Positions 17,591 to 27,043 of a stretch of 64,000 nucleotides of DNA are shown piece after piece (the stretch's first letter is position 1; each line of letters opens with the position of its first letter). Source of the DNA: an uncultured Traorella sp. (GTDB taxonomy: Bacteria > Bacillota_I > Bacilli_A > Erysipelotrichales > Erysipelotrichaceae). The stretch spans positions 1 to 64,000 of the forward strand of contig CALUVS010000005.1 in assembly GCA_944324265.1 (NCBI GenBank), given 5' to 3'. The notes under the pieces are model-generated. The model made no database searches. It saw nothing but the letters and a program-made list of their open reading frames with translations, and was not told the DNA's origin. A program made the position numbers and the translations under genes.

Positions 17591-19393
17591 TTAAGCGTGC
17601 CATTCACCGTTAGCATCGATAGCATAACCATCAACTACAGTGTTAGTAACCATCTTACCATCAGCACCTACATAGTACCATACTGATCCACTAGAATCTC
17701 TAGCAATCCAAGAGTTAGTTAACATAACTCCGTTAGCTCCTGCATAATACCAGTCATTGTTGATGTCTGCTACCCATACATTTGACTGTGGTAATCCATT
17801 CTTATAGAATACCCATTGGCCGTTTTCTTTAATCCACCAATCTTTAGTTACTGTACCGTTTAAGATTAATTTTGCATATAATGCTGAAATTAAATCTTCA
17901 TTTGCTGAAACTGCACGTCTTTCTTTAGAAGTCATTGCTGAATAGTAAGGACCTGTCTTATCCATTAATTCATCATAAGCTTTCTTTGCTGCTAAGATTT
18001 TTGATGCATCTGATGAAGTGAATGTGCTGTTCAATGCAATTCCTTCAATGTCAGTTGTTGCAGCTTTGACCAACTTATCTAATTCACCAACACCTGCAGT
18101 TAATTCGTCATAAACGCTTTCTTCAGATCTTACATCAACGTTAGTAGTTAATAAGACTACAACTGCATTACTTTCTGCGAATTCTTTTTCATTTTCATTT
18201 AAGTAACGAGCTAATTCAGTTTCTTCTAATCTTAAAGAGTAGTTTCCATTAGAACGTTGAACTGCATCAACTGTATAGAATTCATTGAAGAAATCAGTTA
18301 CATATGTCTGTAAAGCTTCGATTTCATTAGTATTTACTTTATTCAATTCATTCAGATATTTTGTTTCCTTAGTGTCGTTGTTGTAATCTGCTTTGAAATC
18401 AACTGCAGCATTTGCTAAAGAAGTAAAGCTCATTCTGCGGATAGCTTTATAAGCATCAGATTTAAATAACTCATTTACATCTTTTACATCTTCAACGATA
18501 GCATCCAAAGCATCCAAAATATCTTCTACATCTGGATCTCCTTCAACTTGGCTGTAGTAAACTCCGTCATAAGCAACTTTGTCATCTCTGATATCAGAAA
18601 GAACTTTTTCTAATTTAGATAAATCTTCACGGTGGAATGCAGCACCATCAACTAAATCCTCAACAGTAGCATCTCTATCATAAGTAACTACTACTTTTTC
18701 TTCCAATGCCTTTACAAATTTATCTGCAAAGACATCAGCATAAGTTTCTTCATAATCCTGTACAGCATCTTCCATTAATGAGAAGTATTCATCATAAGCA
18801 TCTTTTAATGAAATTTCAGCATAACCATCATTTACAGTTGCTGTTGTATTTCCAATAAATCCAACATAAGCGTTGATCATATCATAGGCTTCTTTTACTT
18901 CTGGATATGATTTTCTATCTAAATCTACACCATCATATTTGCCTTCATTTTTGTAGTAATCTACTAAGGTTCCAATTCCTTCATAGATATTGTCTACACT
19001 GTTATCAAAGCTAATCCAAGCTTTGTTTTTACCAACTAATTTTTCTGCAACTTCAAGTTCGCTGTCAGTTGCTTCACCTGAAGCTACTAACATTTTTAAT
19101 GTCGCTTCAACTGTTGTCCCGTTATAAGGTGTTTTTAATAAATCACTAACTGTACCAGTAGCAATAACGCCCCAAGTATAAGGATCTTTTGTTGTGATGT
19201 TATTTAAACTAACATCATCTTTCAAGGCAGAATTAATTTCCTTTACTAAGTTCTTTGCAGCTGCAATTTGAGCATAATCAACATCGATTGTTTCATCTGT
19301 TGGGTTTTGATATGCTTGAACATTAGTCGGCAATACACTAGTAACCATAGTTAAAGCCATAGCACTAGCCAATAACTTCTTAAAGTTATTCAT
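17591..19393 (-). CDS. Choline/cell-wall-binding surface protein, paralog 4
   Basis: A 600-residue paralog with signal peptide MNNFKKLLASAMALTMVTSV (residues 1-~28). Its N-terminal ~180 residues resemble paralog 2 (LKMLVASGEATDSELEVAEK, YKNEGKYDGVDLD) while the rest diverges more. The C-terminal 82 residues keep the choline-binding repeats with a variant first repeat (WWIKENGQWVFYKNGLPQSN). The acidic centre contains VNELFKSDAYKAIRRM. The type A leader is intact. Function of the central region is unknown. Confidence 0.85.
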   Translation of the reverse strand: MNNFKKLLASAMALTMVTSVLPTNVQAYQNPTDETIDVDYAQIAAAKNLVKEINSALKDDVSLNNITTKDPYTWGVIATGTVSDLLKTPYNGTTVEATLKMLVASGEATDSELEVAEKLVGKNKAWISFDNSVDNIYEGIGTLVDYYKNEGKYDGVDLDRKSYPEVKEAYDMINAYVGFIGNTTATVNDGYAEISLKDAYDEYFSLMEDAVQDYEETYADVFADKFVKALEEKVVVTYDRDATVEDLVDGAAFHREDLSKLEKVLSDIRDDKVAYDGVYYSQVEGDPDVEDILDALDAIVEDVKDVNELFKSDAYKAIRRMSFTSLANAAVDFKADYNNDTKETKYLNELNKVNTNEIEALQTYVTDFFNEFYTVDAVQRSNGNYSLRLEETELARYLNENEKEFAESNAVVVLLTTNVDVRSEESVYDELTAGVGELDKLVKAATTDIEGIALNSTFTSSDASKILAAKKAYDELMDKTGPYYSAMTSKERRAVSANEDLISALYAKLILNGTVTKDWWIKENGQWVFYKNGLPQSNVWVADINNDWYYAGANGVMLTNSWIARDSSGSVWYYVGADGKMVTNTVVDGYAIDANGEWHA

Positions 19394-19480
19394 AAATTTT
19401 TTCCTCTCTTTCTTTCTCTTTCCCTATTGGAATTCTTATTTTTCGGACACAATCATGTAAGTCATTGCATAACTGAATCT
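19394..19480 (-). repeat. Conserved leader block of paralog 4, type A
   Basis: Core ATGCAAT at 19464-19470 (minus strand), arm AGATTCAGTT at 19471-19480, inner GATTGTGTCCG, GAATTCC and the polypurine ribosome site. Upstream DNA (19481-19560) shows no near-consensus promoter. Confidence 0.8.
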
Positions 19481-19618
19481 AGTGAAAATAAAAAAAGTAA
19501 AAAATTACCAGTCCCGAAATCATGGGCTTTATTGAAGCTTTTCTTTTTCATTTTATATTTCACATAATTCAAAGAGAATTTTCGTGTTAAAATTATAAAC
19601 AAGAGGTGATTTGAGATA

Positions 19619-20905
19619 ATGAAGAAGAAGTTAGGAATTATATTTGCACTGGTCATGATGCTGTTTAGTCAGCCTATGCCTATTCACGCAGAGCCATATT
19701 ATGTAGAGGGAGACTACATTTTATATATTGATGAGGAAACTGAGGTTGGCGATGAACCATTTATTGGCGGCAGAATTCTTGGTTCTGTGCCTGAAGGGGT
19801 TTATTATGCAGATGCAATTAAAGACAATTTTTATCGTTTAGTCGGATATGATAATACATGGGTTTATAAATACAATCGTATTGACGCTAAACAGATTCAC
19901 AAGATGAGCAATGAAGTGATTGAATTGAATGTTGAAGCAGAAGCTTACACAATGCCTTTTGAAGAGGAAAAATTTGAGGCAGGCTTTACTTTCCAGCCAG
20001 GACAATATGATGTCTCTAAAAAAGCGTTTAACTGGTTATTGATTACAGATGGTACAACATCCGGATGGATCATGAATAAAGAAGGAGAAGCAACCTTATT
20101 GGATTCCAAAGGTGTTTTAGATCTTACATTTGATGGTGTTGAATATAAGACACAGATTATTGATTACAGTCCATATAAACGTGTAGGATTTGTGATGCGT
20201 CCAGATTCCATTACGATTCACAACACCGCAAATGGCAATCCAGATTCAGATGCACAAAGACATGCAGATTTGTTATCGAATCCTACTGCACGTGCTTATA
20301 CATCATGGCATTTCACAGTGGATGATCATCAAATCATTCAAAGTATGCCTGTGAATGAAGTCGGTTATCATGCCGGAGATGGACAAGGTTACGGAAATGG
20401 AAATTCAGTTGCTATTGAAATGTGTGAAAACGCAGGCGGAGATTGGAATCAAACGGTAGCCAATACACAAAAGCTCGTTGCTCGTTTGTTGATTGAATTG
20501 AATTTAACCATTGATGATGTGAAACAGCACAAAGATTTCTCTGGTAAGAATTGTCCTCGTCAATTGATGGATGAAACGGTATGGGCAGAATTCTTAGCTG
20601 GAATCCAAGAACAGTATGACATTATGCGATTGAATGATGGTGCTCACACAGATTGGAATGATTTAGGCAACGGCTGCTGGGCTTATTATGAAGCAGACGG
20701 AACACCTGCAAATCGCTGGGCACAGAGTGCCGGAGGTCAATGGTATTATATCGTTGACGGAATTATGCAGAAAAACATGTGGATCGACGGAGGTTCCGGC
20801 AGATGGTATTATGTTGGCCATGATGGTATGATGCTTACAAATACTTGGGTACAAGAAGACGGCACTTATTACTGGATGGGTGCTGACGGACTTTGGGTAA
20901 GATAA
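19619..20905 (+). CDS. Choline-binding N-acetylmuramoyl-L-alanine amidase
   Basis: A 428-residue secreted wall hydrolase. Residues 1-~24 are a signal peptide (ending IHAEP). An SH3-like N-terminal region follows, then an Amidase_2/PGRP domain (~residues 190-325) with zinc ligands expected in SITIHNTANG, VGYHAGDG and DFSGKNCPR. The last ~80 residues carry aromatic choline-binding repeats (WAYYEADGTP, WYYIVDG, WYYVGHDGMML). It cleaves the amide bond between N-acetylmuramic acid and the stem peptide. It resembles pneumococcal LytA in pairing an amidase with choline-binding repeats. AGAGGTGAT precedes the ATG. It sits directly before the choline-incorporation operon. Confidence 0.9.
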   Translation: MKKKLGIIFALVMMLFSQPMPIHAEPYYVEGDYILYIDEETEVGDEPFIGGRILGSVPEGVYYADAIKDNFYRLVGYDNTWVYKYNRIDAKQIHKMSNEVIELNVEAEAYTMPFEEEKFEAGFTFQPGQYDVSKKAFNWLLITDGTTSGWIMNKEGEATLLDSKGVLDLTFDGVEYKTQIIDYSPYKRVGFVMRPDSITIHNTANGNPDSDAQRHADLLSNPTARAYTSWHFTVDDHQIIQSMPVNEVGYHAGDGQGYGNGNSVAIEMCENAGGDWNQTVANTQKLVARLLIELNLTIDDVKQHKDFSGKNCPRQLMDETVWAEFLAGIQEQYDIMRLNDGAHTDWNDLGNGCWAYYEADGTPANRWAQSAGGQWYYIVDGIMQKNMWIDGGSGRWYYVGHDGMMLTNTWVQEDGTYYWMGADGLWVR

Positions 20906-20914
20906 ACCAAATAA

Positions 20915-20941
20915 ATAGAGATGGGGAAACCCATCTTTTCA
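20915..20941 (+). terminator. Amidase terminator
   Basis: AGATGGG-GAAA-CCCATCT followed by TTTTC. Confidence 0.8.
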
Positions 20942-20956
20942 TTTGACTTCATTTTA

Positions 20957-21007
20957 TGTTCAATTTTTGAACAAACTTCTTGCATTTTTCTCAAAAGAGT
21001 TTAAAAT
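20957..21007 (+). promoter_or_regulatory. Promoter and inverted repeat of the lic operon
   Basis: TTGCAT (20980-20985), a 16-base spacer, and TAAAAT (21002-21007). Just upstream is a perfect inverted repeat TGTTCAA-TTT-TTGAACA (20957-20973), a candidate operator. The first gene of the operon carries its own winged helix-turn-helix domain and could bind it. Confidence 0.6.
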
Positions 21008-21027
21008 GAAACTATCAAGGAGGCATT

Positions 21028-22872
21028 ATGGAAAAGATTTATCAGCTTCTTAAATGTATTAGAGACAATGTGAATGCAACACAGCGCCAGATGGCAGAAG
21101 TCAGCGGCTATTCTTTGGGAATGGTCAATTCATTGCTGAAGAGCATGGTTGATGAAGGCTTCATTACAGTTCATCAGCGCAATCGACGTAATTGTTATGA
21201 ACTGACTCCAAAAGGAAATGAATGCATGGAAAATGTCATTCGAGAACGTCAGATGGATAAATTAAATGTGAATAAAGATTCTTTTGTAAAAACGGCAGTT
21301 ATTTTAGCTGCCGGAGCGAATTCTGTGTTTGACAGTCCTATTGGCTGTTTGATGCTGAAGTCACAGACTATCCTCGAAAGAATTGTGGATACTTGTTTTG
21401 AAAAAGGGATCGAAAAAATTGTTATTGTTGTCGGTTTTCAAAAAGAGAAAATCAAGGCTATGTTTGAACATAACAAGAATATCGTGATTGTTGAAAGCAA
21501 TCGATATAAATGGACAGGATCAATGGATTCATTAGCTTTGGCAAAAGATGAAATCAAGGAGGATTTCTTATTGATTGAAAGTGATTATGTATTTGAAAAA
21601 AGCATTTTATCTCTTTTGCTTGAAAACAGTGATTCCACCTGCATGTTTATGAATTTACCGAAAGGCAGAGCAGATGAAGCTTATGTGGAATTAGATGAAC
21701 AAGAGCATTTATTTAAAATAAGCAAGGATATTCATGAATTGAATCGTATTGATGGGGAATGTACAGGCATCAATAAGATTTCCTATCACATGTATGAAAG
21801 AATGCTGAAAATATATGCCAATAATCAAAATCCATATATCAATTATGAATATGTATTGGAAAATCTTTCACGCATTTATCGTATTCCGGTTATTACAGCT
21901 GATGACTGTGTGTGCATGGATATCGATAATGAAAAACAGTATGAAGATATGCTGAATCTCTATTATCCAAAGCTTCGCAAAAAAGAAAAGGAAAATGATG
22001 CACAGGAATTTAGAAAATTATTCATGAAGGTCATGAATATGAACGAAAGTGATATTTACAGCATTGGAACTGCCGGAGGGATGACCAATTCCAATTATAA
22101 AGTGAAGACAGCAAAAGGGAATTATATTTTAAGGATGCCTGGAAAATGCACCGAAACGATGATTTCCAGAGGCAATGAAAAGGTAAACGGCAAGCTAGGA
22201 TTTTTATTGGGACTGAATGTCGATACGGTGTACTTTGATGAACAAAGCGGTGTGAAGATTTCTCGTTATATTGAGGATGCAAAGACAATGACGCATGCCA
22301 CAGTCAAGCAGGAAGAGAATATGATGAAGGTGGCAGACTTGCTTTCGCGCCTGCATAACAGCGGTATAGAACTGAAGGGACGATTTGATCCTTTTGTGGA
22401 ACTGGAAAAATATGAAACCATCATGGAGCAATCAAATGTCGTTCCATATCCCGGATATGATCAAGCTCATGAGTTTTACATTCAATCCAAAGATCGCTTA
22501 GATCAAATGGGCTGGAATCTGAAACCTTGTCATTGTGATTTGGTCAGTGAAAACCTTATTTTGGATAAAGAAGGACGTATGTATCTTATTGACTGGGAAT
22601 ATGCCGGATATAATGATCCAATGTGGGATCTGGCAGCTCATTTCATTGAATGTGAGTTTACTCCGGTAGAGGAAGAACTGTTTGAGAGTTATTACCAGGG
22701 AAATATTCATCAGCAGAAAATTGAATTGTTTAAAATATTGCAGGATATTATGTGGAGTGCTTGGACCATGGCAAAAGAAGCAAATGGGGAAGATTTTGGC
22801 ACTTATGGTGAAGATCGTTTGAATCGAGCGTTACATTCTATGGAGGTATACAAAAATACTTATGAAAAATAA
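21028..22872 (+). CDS. licA: HTH - nucleotidyltransferase - choline kinase fusion (LicA-type)
   Basis: A 614-residue three-part protein. Residues 1-~70 are a winged helix-turn-helix. Residues ~86-330 are a sugar-nucleotidyltransferase fold whose signature LAAGANSVFDSP lacks the usual GxGxR, suggesting reduced or altered activity. Residues ~340-614 are a choline/APH-type kinase with HCDLVSENLI and IDWEYAGYNDP (catalytic Asp and metal-binding Asp). The kinase should make phosphocholine from imported choline. The neighbouring choline transporter and LicC support this. The HTH could make the operon self-regulating. GGAGG precedes the ATG, and the stop overlaps the transporter start by 11 bases. 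Confidence 0.85.
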   Translation: MEKIYQLLKCIRDNVNATQRQMAEVSGYSLGMVNSLLKSMVDEGFITVHQRNRRNCYELTPKGNECMENVIRERQMDKLNVNKDSFVKTAVILAAGANSVFDSPIGCLMLKSQTILERIVDTCFEKGIEKIVIVVGFQKEKIKAMFEHNKNIVIVESNRYKWTGSMDSLALAKDEIKEDFLLIESDYVFEKSILSLLLENSDSTCMFMNLPKGRADEAYVELDEQEHLFKISKDIHELNRIDGECTGINKISYHMYERMLKIYANNQNPYINYEYVLENLSRIYRIPVITADDCVCMDIDNEKQYEDMLNLYYPKLRKKEKENDAQEFRKLFMKVMNMNESDIYSIGTAGGMTNSNYKVKTAKGNYILRMPGKCTETMISRGNEKVNGKLGFLLGLNVDTVYFDEQSGVKISRYIEDAKTMTHATVKQEENMMKVADLLSRLHNSGIELKGRFDPFVELEKYETIMEQSNVVPYPGYDQAHEFYIQSKDRLDQMGWNLKPCHCDLVSENLILDKEGRMYLIDWEYAGYNDPMWDLAAHFIECEFTPVEEELFESYYQGNIHQQKIELFKILQDIMWSAWTMAKEANGEDFGTYGEDRLNRALHSMEVYKNTYEK

Positions 22873-24364
22873 CACGATTGATTGGGGCATTACATTAATA
22901 CCATTGGCTTTGATTTTATTATTATCTGGTTTGATCTTTGTCTTTCCGGAACAGAGCAGCAGTATCATTGCTTTATTGCGTAATTTCTTTGTCAATGATC
23001 TTGGGTTCTTTTATATTTTATTAGGATTGGGCATTTTGATTACAGCAATCATTATTGCCTTCAGCAAATATGGTTCTATTCAGCTGGGGAAATTGGATAA
23101 ACCTCGTTATTCTACTTTTTCATGGGGAAGCATGATCTTTACTTCTACCATGGCTGCGGATATTCTTTATTGGTCATTATGTGAGTGGAGTTATTATTAT
23201 GATGCCAATATTTTTGGACAAGGAACTTTATCTTTGGTAGAAAAACAGGATTGGGCCAGTGCGTATCCGCTGTTTCACTGGGGACCTATTCCTTGGGCAT
23301 TTTATATATTACCGGCTTGTGCTTATGCCTATATGATGTTTGTCAAAAAGAGAAAAAGACAGACATTGTCAGAAGCATTGCGTCCTTTATTGAAAGATAA
23401 AAGTGATGGCATATTCGGGAAAGTTATTGATATTTTTGCTGTTATAGGTTTATTGGCTGGTACTGCTACCACCTTCTCATTGGCGACTCCGTTGTTAAGT
23501 GAAGCGTTGGCCAGCTTATTAGGAATTGAATCCAGCAAAGCTATATCGATCTTCAGTTTATGTGTAATTGGTCTTGTTTTCATGGTTGCGGTATTAAAGG
23601 GAATGAAAGCAATCAGTTATTTAGCGAATTTCTGTGTCATTGTGTTTATACTATTAGCAGCTTGGTTCTTCCTGTTCGGGCCAAAAATTTATTTGATTGA
23701 AACAGGAATTACAGCGATTGGTACGGTGATCAATAATTTCTTCAGTATGGCCACCTGGATGGATCCGACACGTTCCAGCGGATTCCCGCAGGATTGGACA
23801 ATCTTCTATTGGGCCTATTGGATTGCTTGGTTTGTAGCTACTCCGTTCTTTATTGCTAAGATTTCTGAAGGGCGTACAATCAAACAGACAATTTTAGGAG
23901 GATTGTGCTGCGGTATGGCGGGTACATTTACTTCCTTTATTATATTCGGCGGATATGGTTTGTACTTACAAGTAACAGGAGCATTGGATGTTGCTGGCAT
24001 GATTGCGCAGGGCGTGAATGTGTCTACAGTAATTCTGATGATCTTTGAGACATTGCCGATGCATCAGATAGCTTTGGTCATCTTGATTGTAGCGATGATT
24101 GCTTTCTATGCTTCAACCTTTGATGCCATTACTTTGGTCATTGCTTCTTATTCTGAAAAGGAAGAAAAAGAAGAACCAAGCAAGAAACTTCGGGCCTTTT
24201 GGTCGATTGTATTCCTGCTGCTGCCGATTGCCTTATTGTTTGCTGAAAGCACCTTATCAAACTTGCAGACAATTTCCATTATTGCCGCATTCCCGCTGGG
24301 ATTGATCATGATTGGAGTAGTCGCCAGCTTTATCAAAGAATTAAGAGAGGATACAAGAGCATGA
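22862..24364 (+). CDS. BCCT-family choline transporter
   Basis: A 500-residue protein with about twelve transmembrane segments and the BCCT layout: N-terminal DWGITLIPLALILLLSGLIF, the SWGSMIFTSTMAADILYWSL segment, and the conserved Trp-rich DWTIFYWAYWIAWFVATPFF in the middle. BCCT carriers import choline, betaine or carnitine by Na+ or H+ coupling. Its position between choline kinase and cytidylyltransferase makes choline the probable substrate, replacing the unrelated LicB permease found in other lic loci. The start is set by GGAGG at 22842 and an ATG within the licA tail. Confidence 0.88.
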   Translation: MKNNTIDWGITLIPLALILLLSGLIFVFPEQSSSIIALLRNFFVNDLGFFYILLGLGILITAIIIAFSKYGSIQLGKLDKPRYSTFSWGSMIFTSTMAADILYWSLCEWSYYYDANIFGQGTLSLVEKQDWASAYPLFHWGPIPWAFYILPACAYAYMMFVKKRKRQTLSEALRPLLKDKSDGIFGKVIDIFAVIGLLAGTATTFSLATPLLSEALASLLGIESSKAISIFSLCVIGLVFMVAVLKGMKAISYLANFCVIVFILLAAWFFLFGPKIYLIETGITAIGTVINNFFSMATWMDPTRSSGFPQDWTIFYWAYWIAWFVATPFFIAKISEGRTIKQTILGGLCCGMAGTFTSFIIFGGYGLYLQVTGALDVAGMIAQGVNVSTVILMIFETLPMHQIALVILIVAMIAFYASTFDAITLVIASYSEKEEKEEPSKKLRAFWSIVFLLLPIALLFAESTLSNLQTISIIAAFPLGLIMIGVVASFIKELREDTRA

Positions 24365-25068
24365 ATGCGATTATTTTAGCTGCAGGTCTGGGTTCACGTT
24401 TTCATGAGATAACGCAGAACAATCACAAAGCATTATTGCCGATTGACGGGATTCCGAATATTGAAAGAACGATTGGCTATCTGCATGAATTTGGTATTGA
24501 AGATATTACGATTGTTGTCGGGCATATGCATCATCTGTTTGATTACTTGAAAGACAAGTATCATGTAAGATTGATCTATAATGAACATTATGCTGACTAT
24601 AACAATTTATATTCTTTTTATAAAGCAATGGATCATTTCAGTGATACGTATATGATTGATGCAGATGTTGTGCTTTTCAGAAATATATTTGAACGGCATA
24701 TAGACAGCTGTTATTACGTTGTTCAAAGACCGAAAAGTGAGGCTAAGGAATGGTGTCCTCGTGTAGAAAATGGCCGTGTCGTTGAAATGGAAATTACCAA
24801 TGAGGAAAAAGAAAGCATGTTAGGGATTTCTTATTGGAAAAAAGAAGACTGTGAATTGATCAAAAAATGTGTCATTGAGAAAATGAACATCAGTGAAAAT
24901 TATACAAATCCAAAGTATTATTGGGACAATATTCCTTTGGAATTATTCAATCAAATGAAAGTAACGGTGCATTCTGTCAACACGGATGAAGTAGATGAAA
25001 TGGATACTTATGAAAACTATCAGGATATACAGATAAAACTTGAAAAGTATAAGTCAAAAAGCATATAA
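24361..25068 (+). CDS. licC: CTP:phosphocholine cytidylyltransferase LicC
   Basis: A 235-residue nucleotidyltransferase with an intact signature (MNAIILAAGLGSRFHEITQNN, then KALLPI). DADVVLF supplies metal-binding aspartates around residues 100-106, and YWDNIPLELF is typical of LicC. The product, CDP-choline, is the donor for phosphocholine transfer to teichoic acids or glycolipids. It overlaps the transporter by 4 bases (ATGA). No LicD phosphocholine transferase is in the window. Confidence 0.88.
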   Translation: MNAIILAAGLGSRFHEITQNNHKALLPIDGIPNIERTIGYLHEFGIEDITIVVGHMHHLFDYLKDKYHVRLIYNEHYADYNNLYSFYKAMDHFSDTYMIDADVVLFRNIFERHIDSCYYVVQRPKSEAKEWCPRVENGRVVEMEITNEEKESMLGISYWKKEDCELIKKCVIEKMNISENYTNPKYYWDNIPLELFNQMKVTVHSVNTDEVDEMDTYENYQDIQIKLEKYKSKSI

Positions 25069-25092
25069 TGTTGATAGAAACGAGGTATTTTT

Positions 25093-26091
25093 ATGAGAAT
25101 ATTAGTTACAGGCGGATGTGGATATATCGGCAGTCATACAGCGGTAGAATTGCTGAATGCAGGATATGAAGTCGTCATTGTCGATAACTTCTATAATTCA
25201 CAGCCAAATGTCGTAGATAAGATAAAAACAATTACTCAAAAAGATTTTGCTTTCTATGAAGAAGATTGCTGTGATGAAAAAGCAATGCGTAAAATTTTCT
25301 CAGAACAGAAGATTGATGCGGTCATTCATTTTGCCGGATATAAAGCAGTCGGTGAAAGTGTTGAAAAACCTTTAGCATACTATCGAAATAACATTGATTC
25401 TACCTTGGTGTTATTGAGTGTCATGAAAGAATTCGGCTGCCGTAAGTTTGTCTTTTCAAGCAGTGCGACAGTATATGGGGATCCGGCTTCATTGCCTATC
25501 AAAGAGGATTTCCCTTTATCCACTACAAATCCTTACGGCACAACAAAGCTATTTATTGAGCGTATTTTGACGGATATTGCATATGCAGAAAAAGACTTAT
25601 CAGTTGCTCTCTTGCGTTATTTCAATCCGATCGGGGCTCATGAGTCTGCTTTATTAGGAGAATCACCGAATGATATTCCAAATAACTTAATGCCTTATAT
25701 TATGAAAGTAGCTACGAAACAACTGCCGATTCTGAATATTTTCGGTGATGATTATGATACACCGGATGGTACAGGAGTACGTGATTATATTCATGTGGTT
25801 GATTTGGCGTTAGGTCATATCAAGGCTTTAGAAAAGCTGGAACATGAAACTGGCGTATTGATTTACAATTTAGGCACAGGAAAAGGCTATTCTGTATTGG
25901 ATCTGGTCAAGACATGTGAAAGAGTCAATCATGTGGAAGTGCCTTATCAAATTGTAGGCAGACGTCCTGGAGATATTGCGGCATGTTATGCCGATCCAAC
26001 AAAGGCAAAAGAAGAATTAGGCTGGACAGCTGAAAAGGGCATTGAAGAAATGTGCCGTGATTCTTATAATTTTGTAATCAAAAATATTTAA
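25093..26091 (+). CDS. galE: UDP-glucose 4-epimerase
   Basis: A 332-residue short-chain epimerase with the NAD-binding GGCGYIGSHTAVELL at residues 7-21, SSSATVYGDP and the YGTTK catalytic tyrosine/lysine pair (~148-152). It interconverts UDP-Glc and UDP-Gal, and possibly the N-acetyl forms. It lies 24 bases after licC, in the same direction and before a terminator, so probably the last gene of the lic operon, supplying galactose-type sugars for the choline-bearing polymer. Confidence 0.92.
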   Translation: MRILVTGGCGYIGSHTAVELLNAGYEVVIVDNFYNSQPNVVDKIKTITQKDFAFYEEDCCDEKAMRKIFSEQKIDAVIHFAGYKAVGESVEKPLAYYRNNIDSTLVLLSVMKEFGCRKFVFSSSATVYGDPASLPIKEDFPLSTTNPYGTTKLFIERILTDIAYAEKDLSVALLRYFNPIGAHESALLGESPNDIPNNLMPYIMKVATKQLPILNIFGDDYDTPDGTGVRDYIHVVDLALGHIKALEKLEHETGVLIYNLGTGKGYSVLDLVKTCERVNHVEVPYQIVGRRPGDIAACYADPTKAKEELGWTAEKGIEEMCRDSYNFVIKNI

Positions 26092-26095
26092 TCCA

Positions 26096-26117
26096 AAGCC
26101 CACAAAAGTGGGCTTTT
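26096..26117 (+). terminator. lic-galE operon terminator
   Basis: AAAGCCCAC-AAAA-GTGGGCTTTT. Confidence 0.85.
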
Positions 26118-26133
26118 ATGCTATCATAGGATT

Positions 26134-27024
26134 ATGAGTAAATTAGTGTTTCCAAGTGATTACATCGTATTAGATATTGAAACAACTGGATTAAATAGCC
26201 GCAGTGATGAAATCATAGAAATCGGGGCTGTCAAAATTGTGGATCACCAGGTTGTCGATACATTCAGCCGTCTGATCAAACCGCAGTTTCCGATATCTAA
26301 GTTTATTACCAATCTGACAGGCATTACCAATGAAATGGTCAGTGATGCGGATGATATTGAAACTGTATTAACTGATTTTCTTTTATTTATCAATGATGCC
26401 ATTTTGATTGGCCATAATGTGAACTTTGACCTTGGCTTTATCAAAAATAACTTTGAACGACATCTAGGGATCTGTTTAGAAAATCAGTCATTGGATAATC
26501 TGCGCTATGCCAGAAAAATTCTCCCGCAGCTATCCAGCCATAAACTGAAAGACTGTGTTTCTTACTTCAATATCTTTCAGGAAACAGCACACCGAGCACT
26601 GGATGATGCCCAGGCAACCTATGAAGTATTTGAACATCTGCGTCATATGTATGAAAAAGAAAATGGCAGTGAAGCAGATAAGATAAATCTATTGAAGGAA
26701 ACCATCTTTGAAAAAGAGATGGCATTATTAGATCCAGAAGTCCGTTCAAATCCTCTGTTGATACAAAATTATGTAGATAAACAATTCAGAGAATTTACCA
26801 GTTTAGGAATTGTTTACAAATATGAAATCAACGATACATTTGAAGGAAATAAAAATAAAGATTGGCAAATAGAAAACTTCCAGATACAGGAAATCGATAA
26901 AAAAACAGTGCTTGCGACATATGTATTACATAAATCATCGCAAAAAACACTGCGTTCTTCTATTTGGATCAAAACAAAACAAGATTGGAAGATGATTTTT
27001 CATCAAGGGACACTTACAGTTTGA
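26134..27024 (+). CDS. DnaQ-like 3'-5' exonuclease
   Basis: A 296-residue protein. Residues ~8-175 are a DEDDh exonuclease: DIETTGL (Exo I), IGHNVNFDLGFI (Exo II) and HRALDDAQAT (Exo III). This is the fold of the DNA polymerase III epsilon proofreading subunit. The C-terminal ~110 residues (EMALLDPEVRSNPLL onward) are not assignable. Low-GC Gram-positives often carry such stand-alone paralogs in addition to PolC; its task may be DNA repair or RNA turnover. ATAGGA precedes the ATG. Confidence 0.8.
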   Translation: MSKLVFPSDYIVLDIETTGLNSRSDEIIEIGAVKIVDHQVVDTFSRLIKPQFPISKFITNLTGITNEMVSDADDIETVLTDFLLFINDAILIGHNVNFDLGFIKNNFERHLGICLENQSLDNLRYARKILPQLSSHKLKDCVSYFNIFQETAHRALDDAQATYEVFEHLRHMYEKENGSEADKINLLKETIFEKEMALLDPEVRSNPLLIQNYVDKQFREFTSLGIVYKYEINDTFEGNKNKDWQIENFQIQEIDKKTVLATYVLHKSSQKTLRSSIWIKTKQDWKMIFHQGTLTV

Positions 27025-27043
27025 TGAGTCTTCATCTTTTTTT
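27023..27043 (+). terminator. Terminator of the exonuclease gene
   Basis: GATGA-GTCT-TCATC followed by T7, between convergent genes. Confidence 0.75.
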
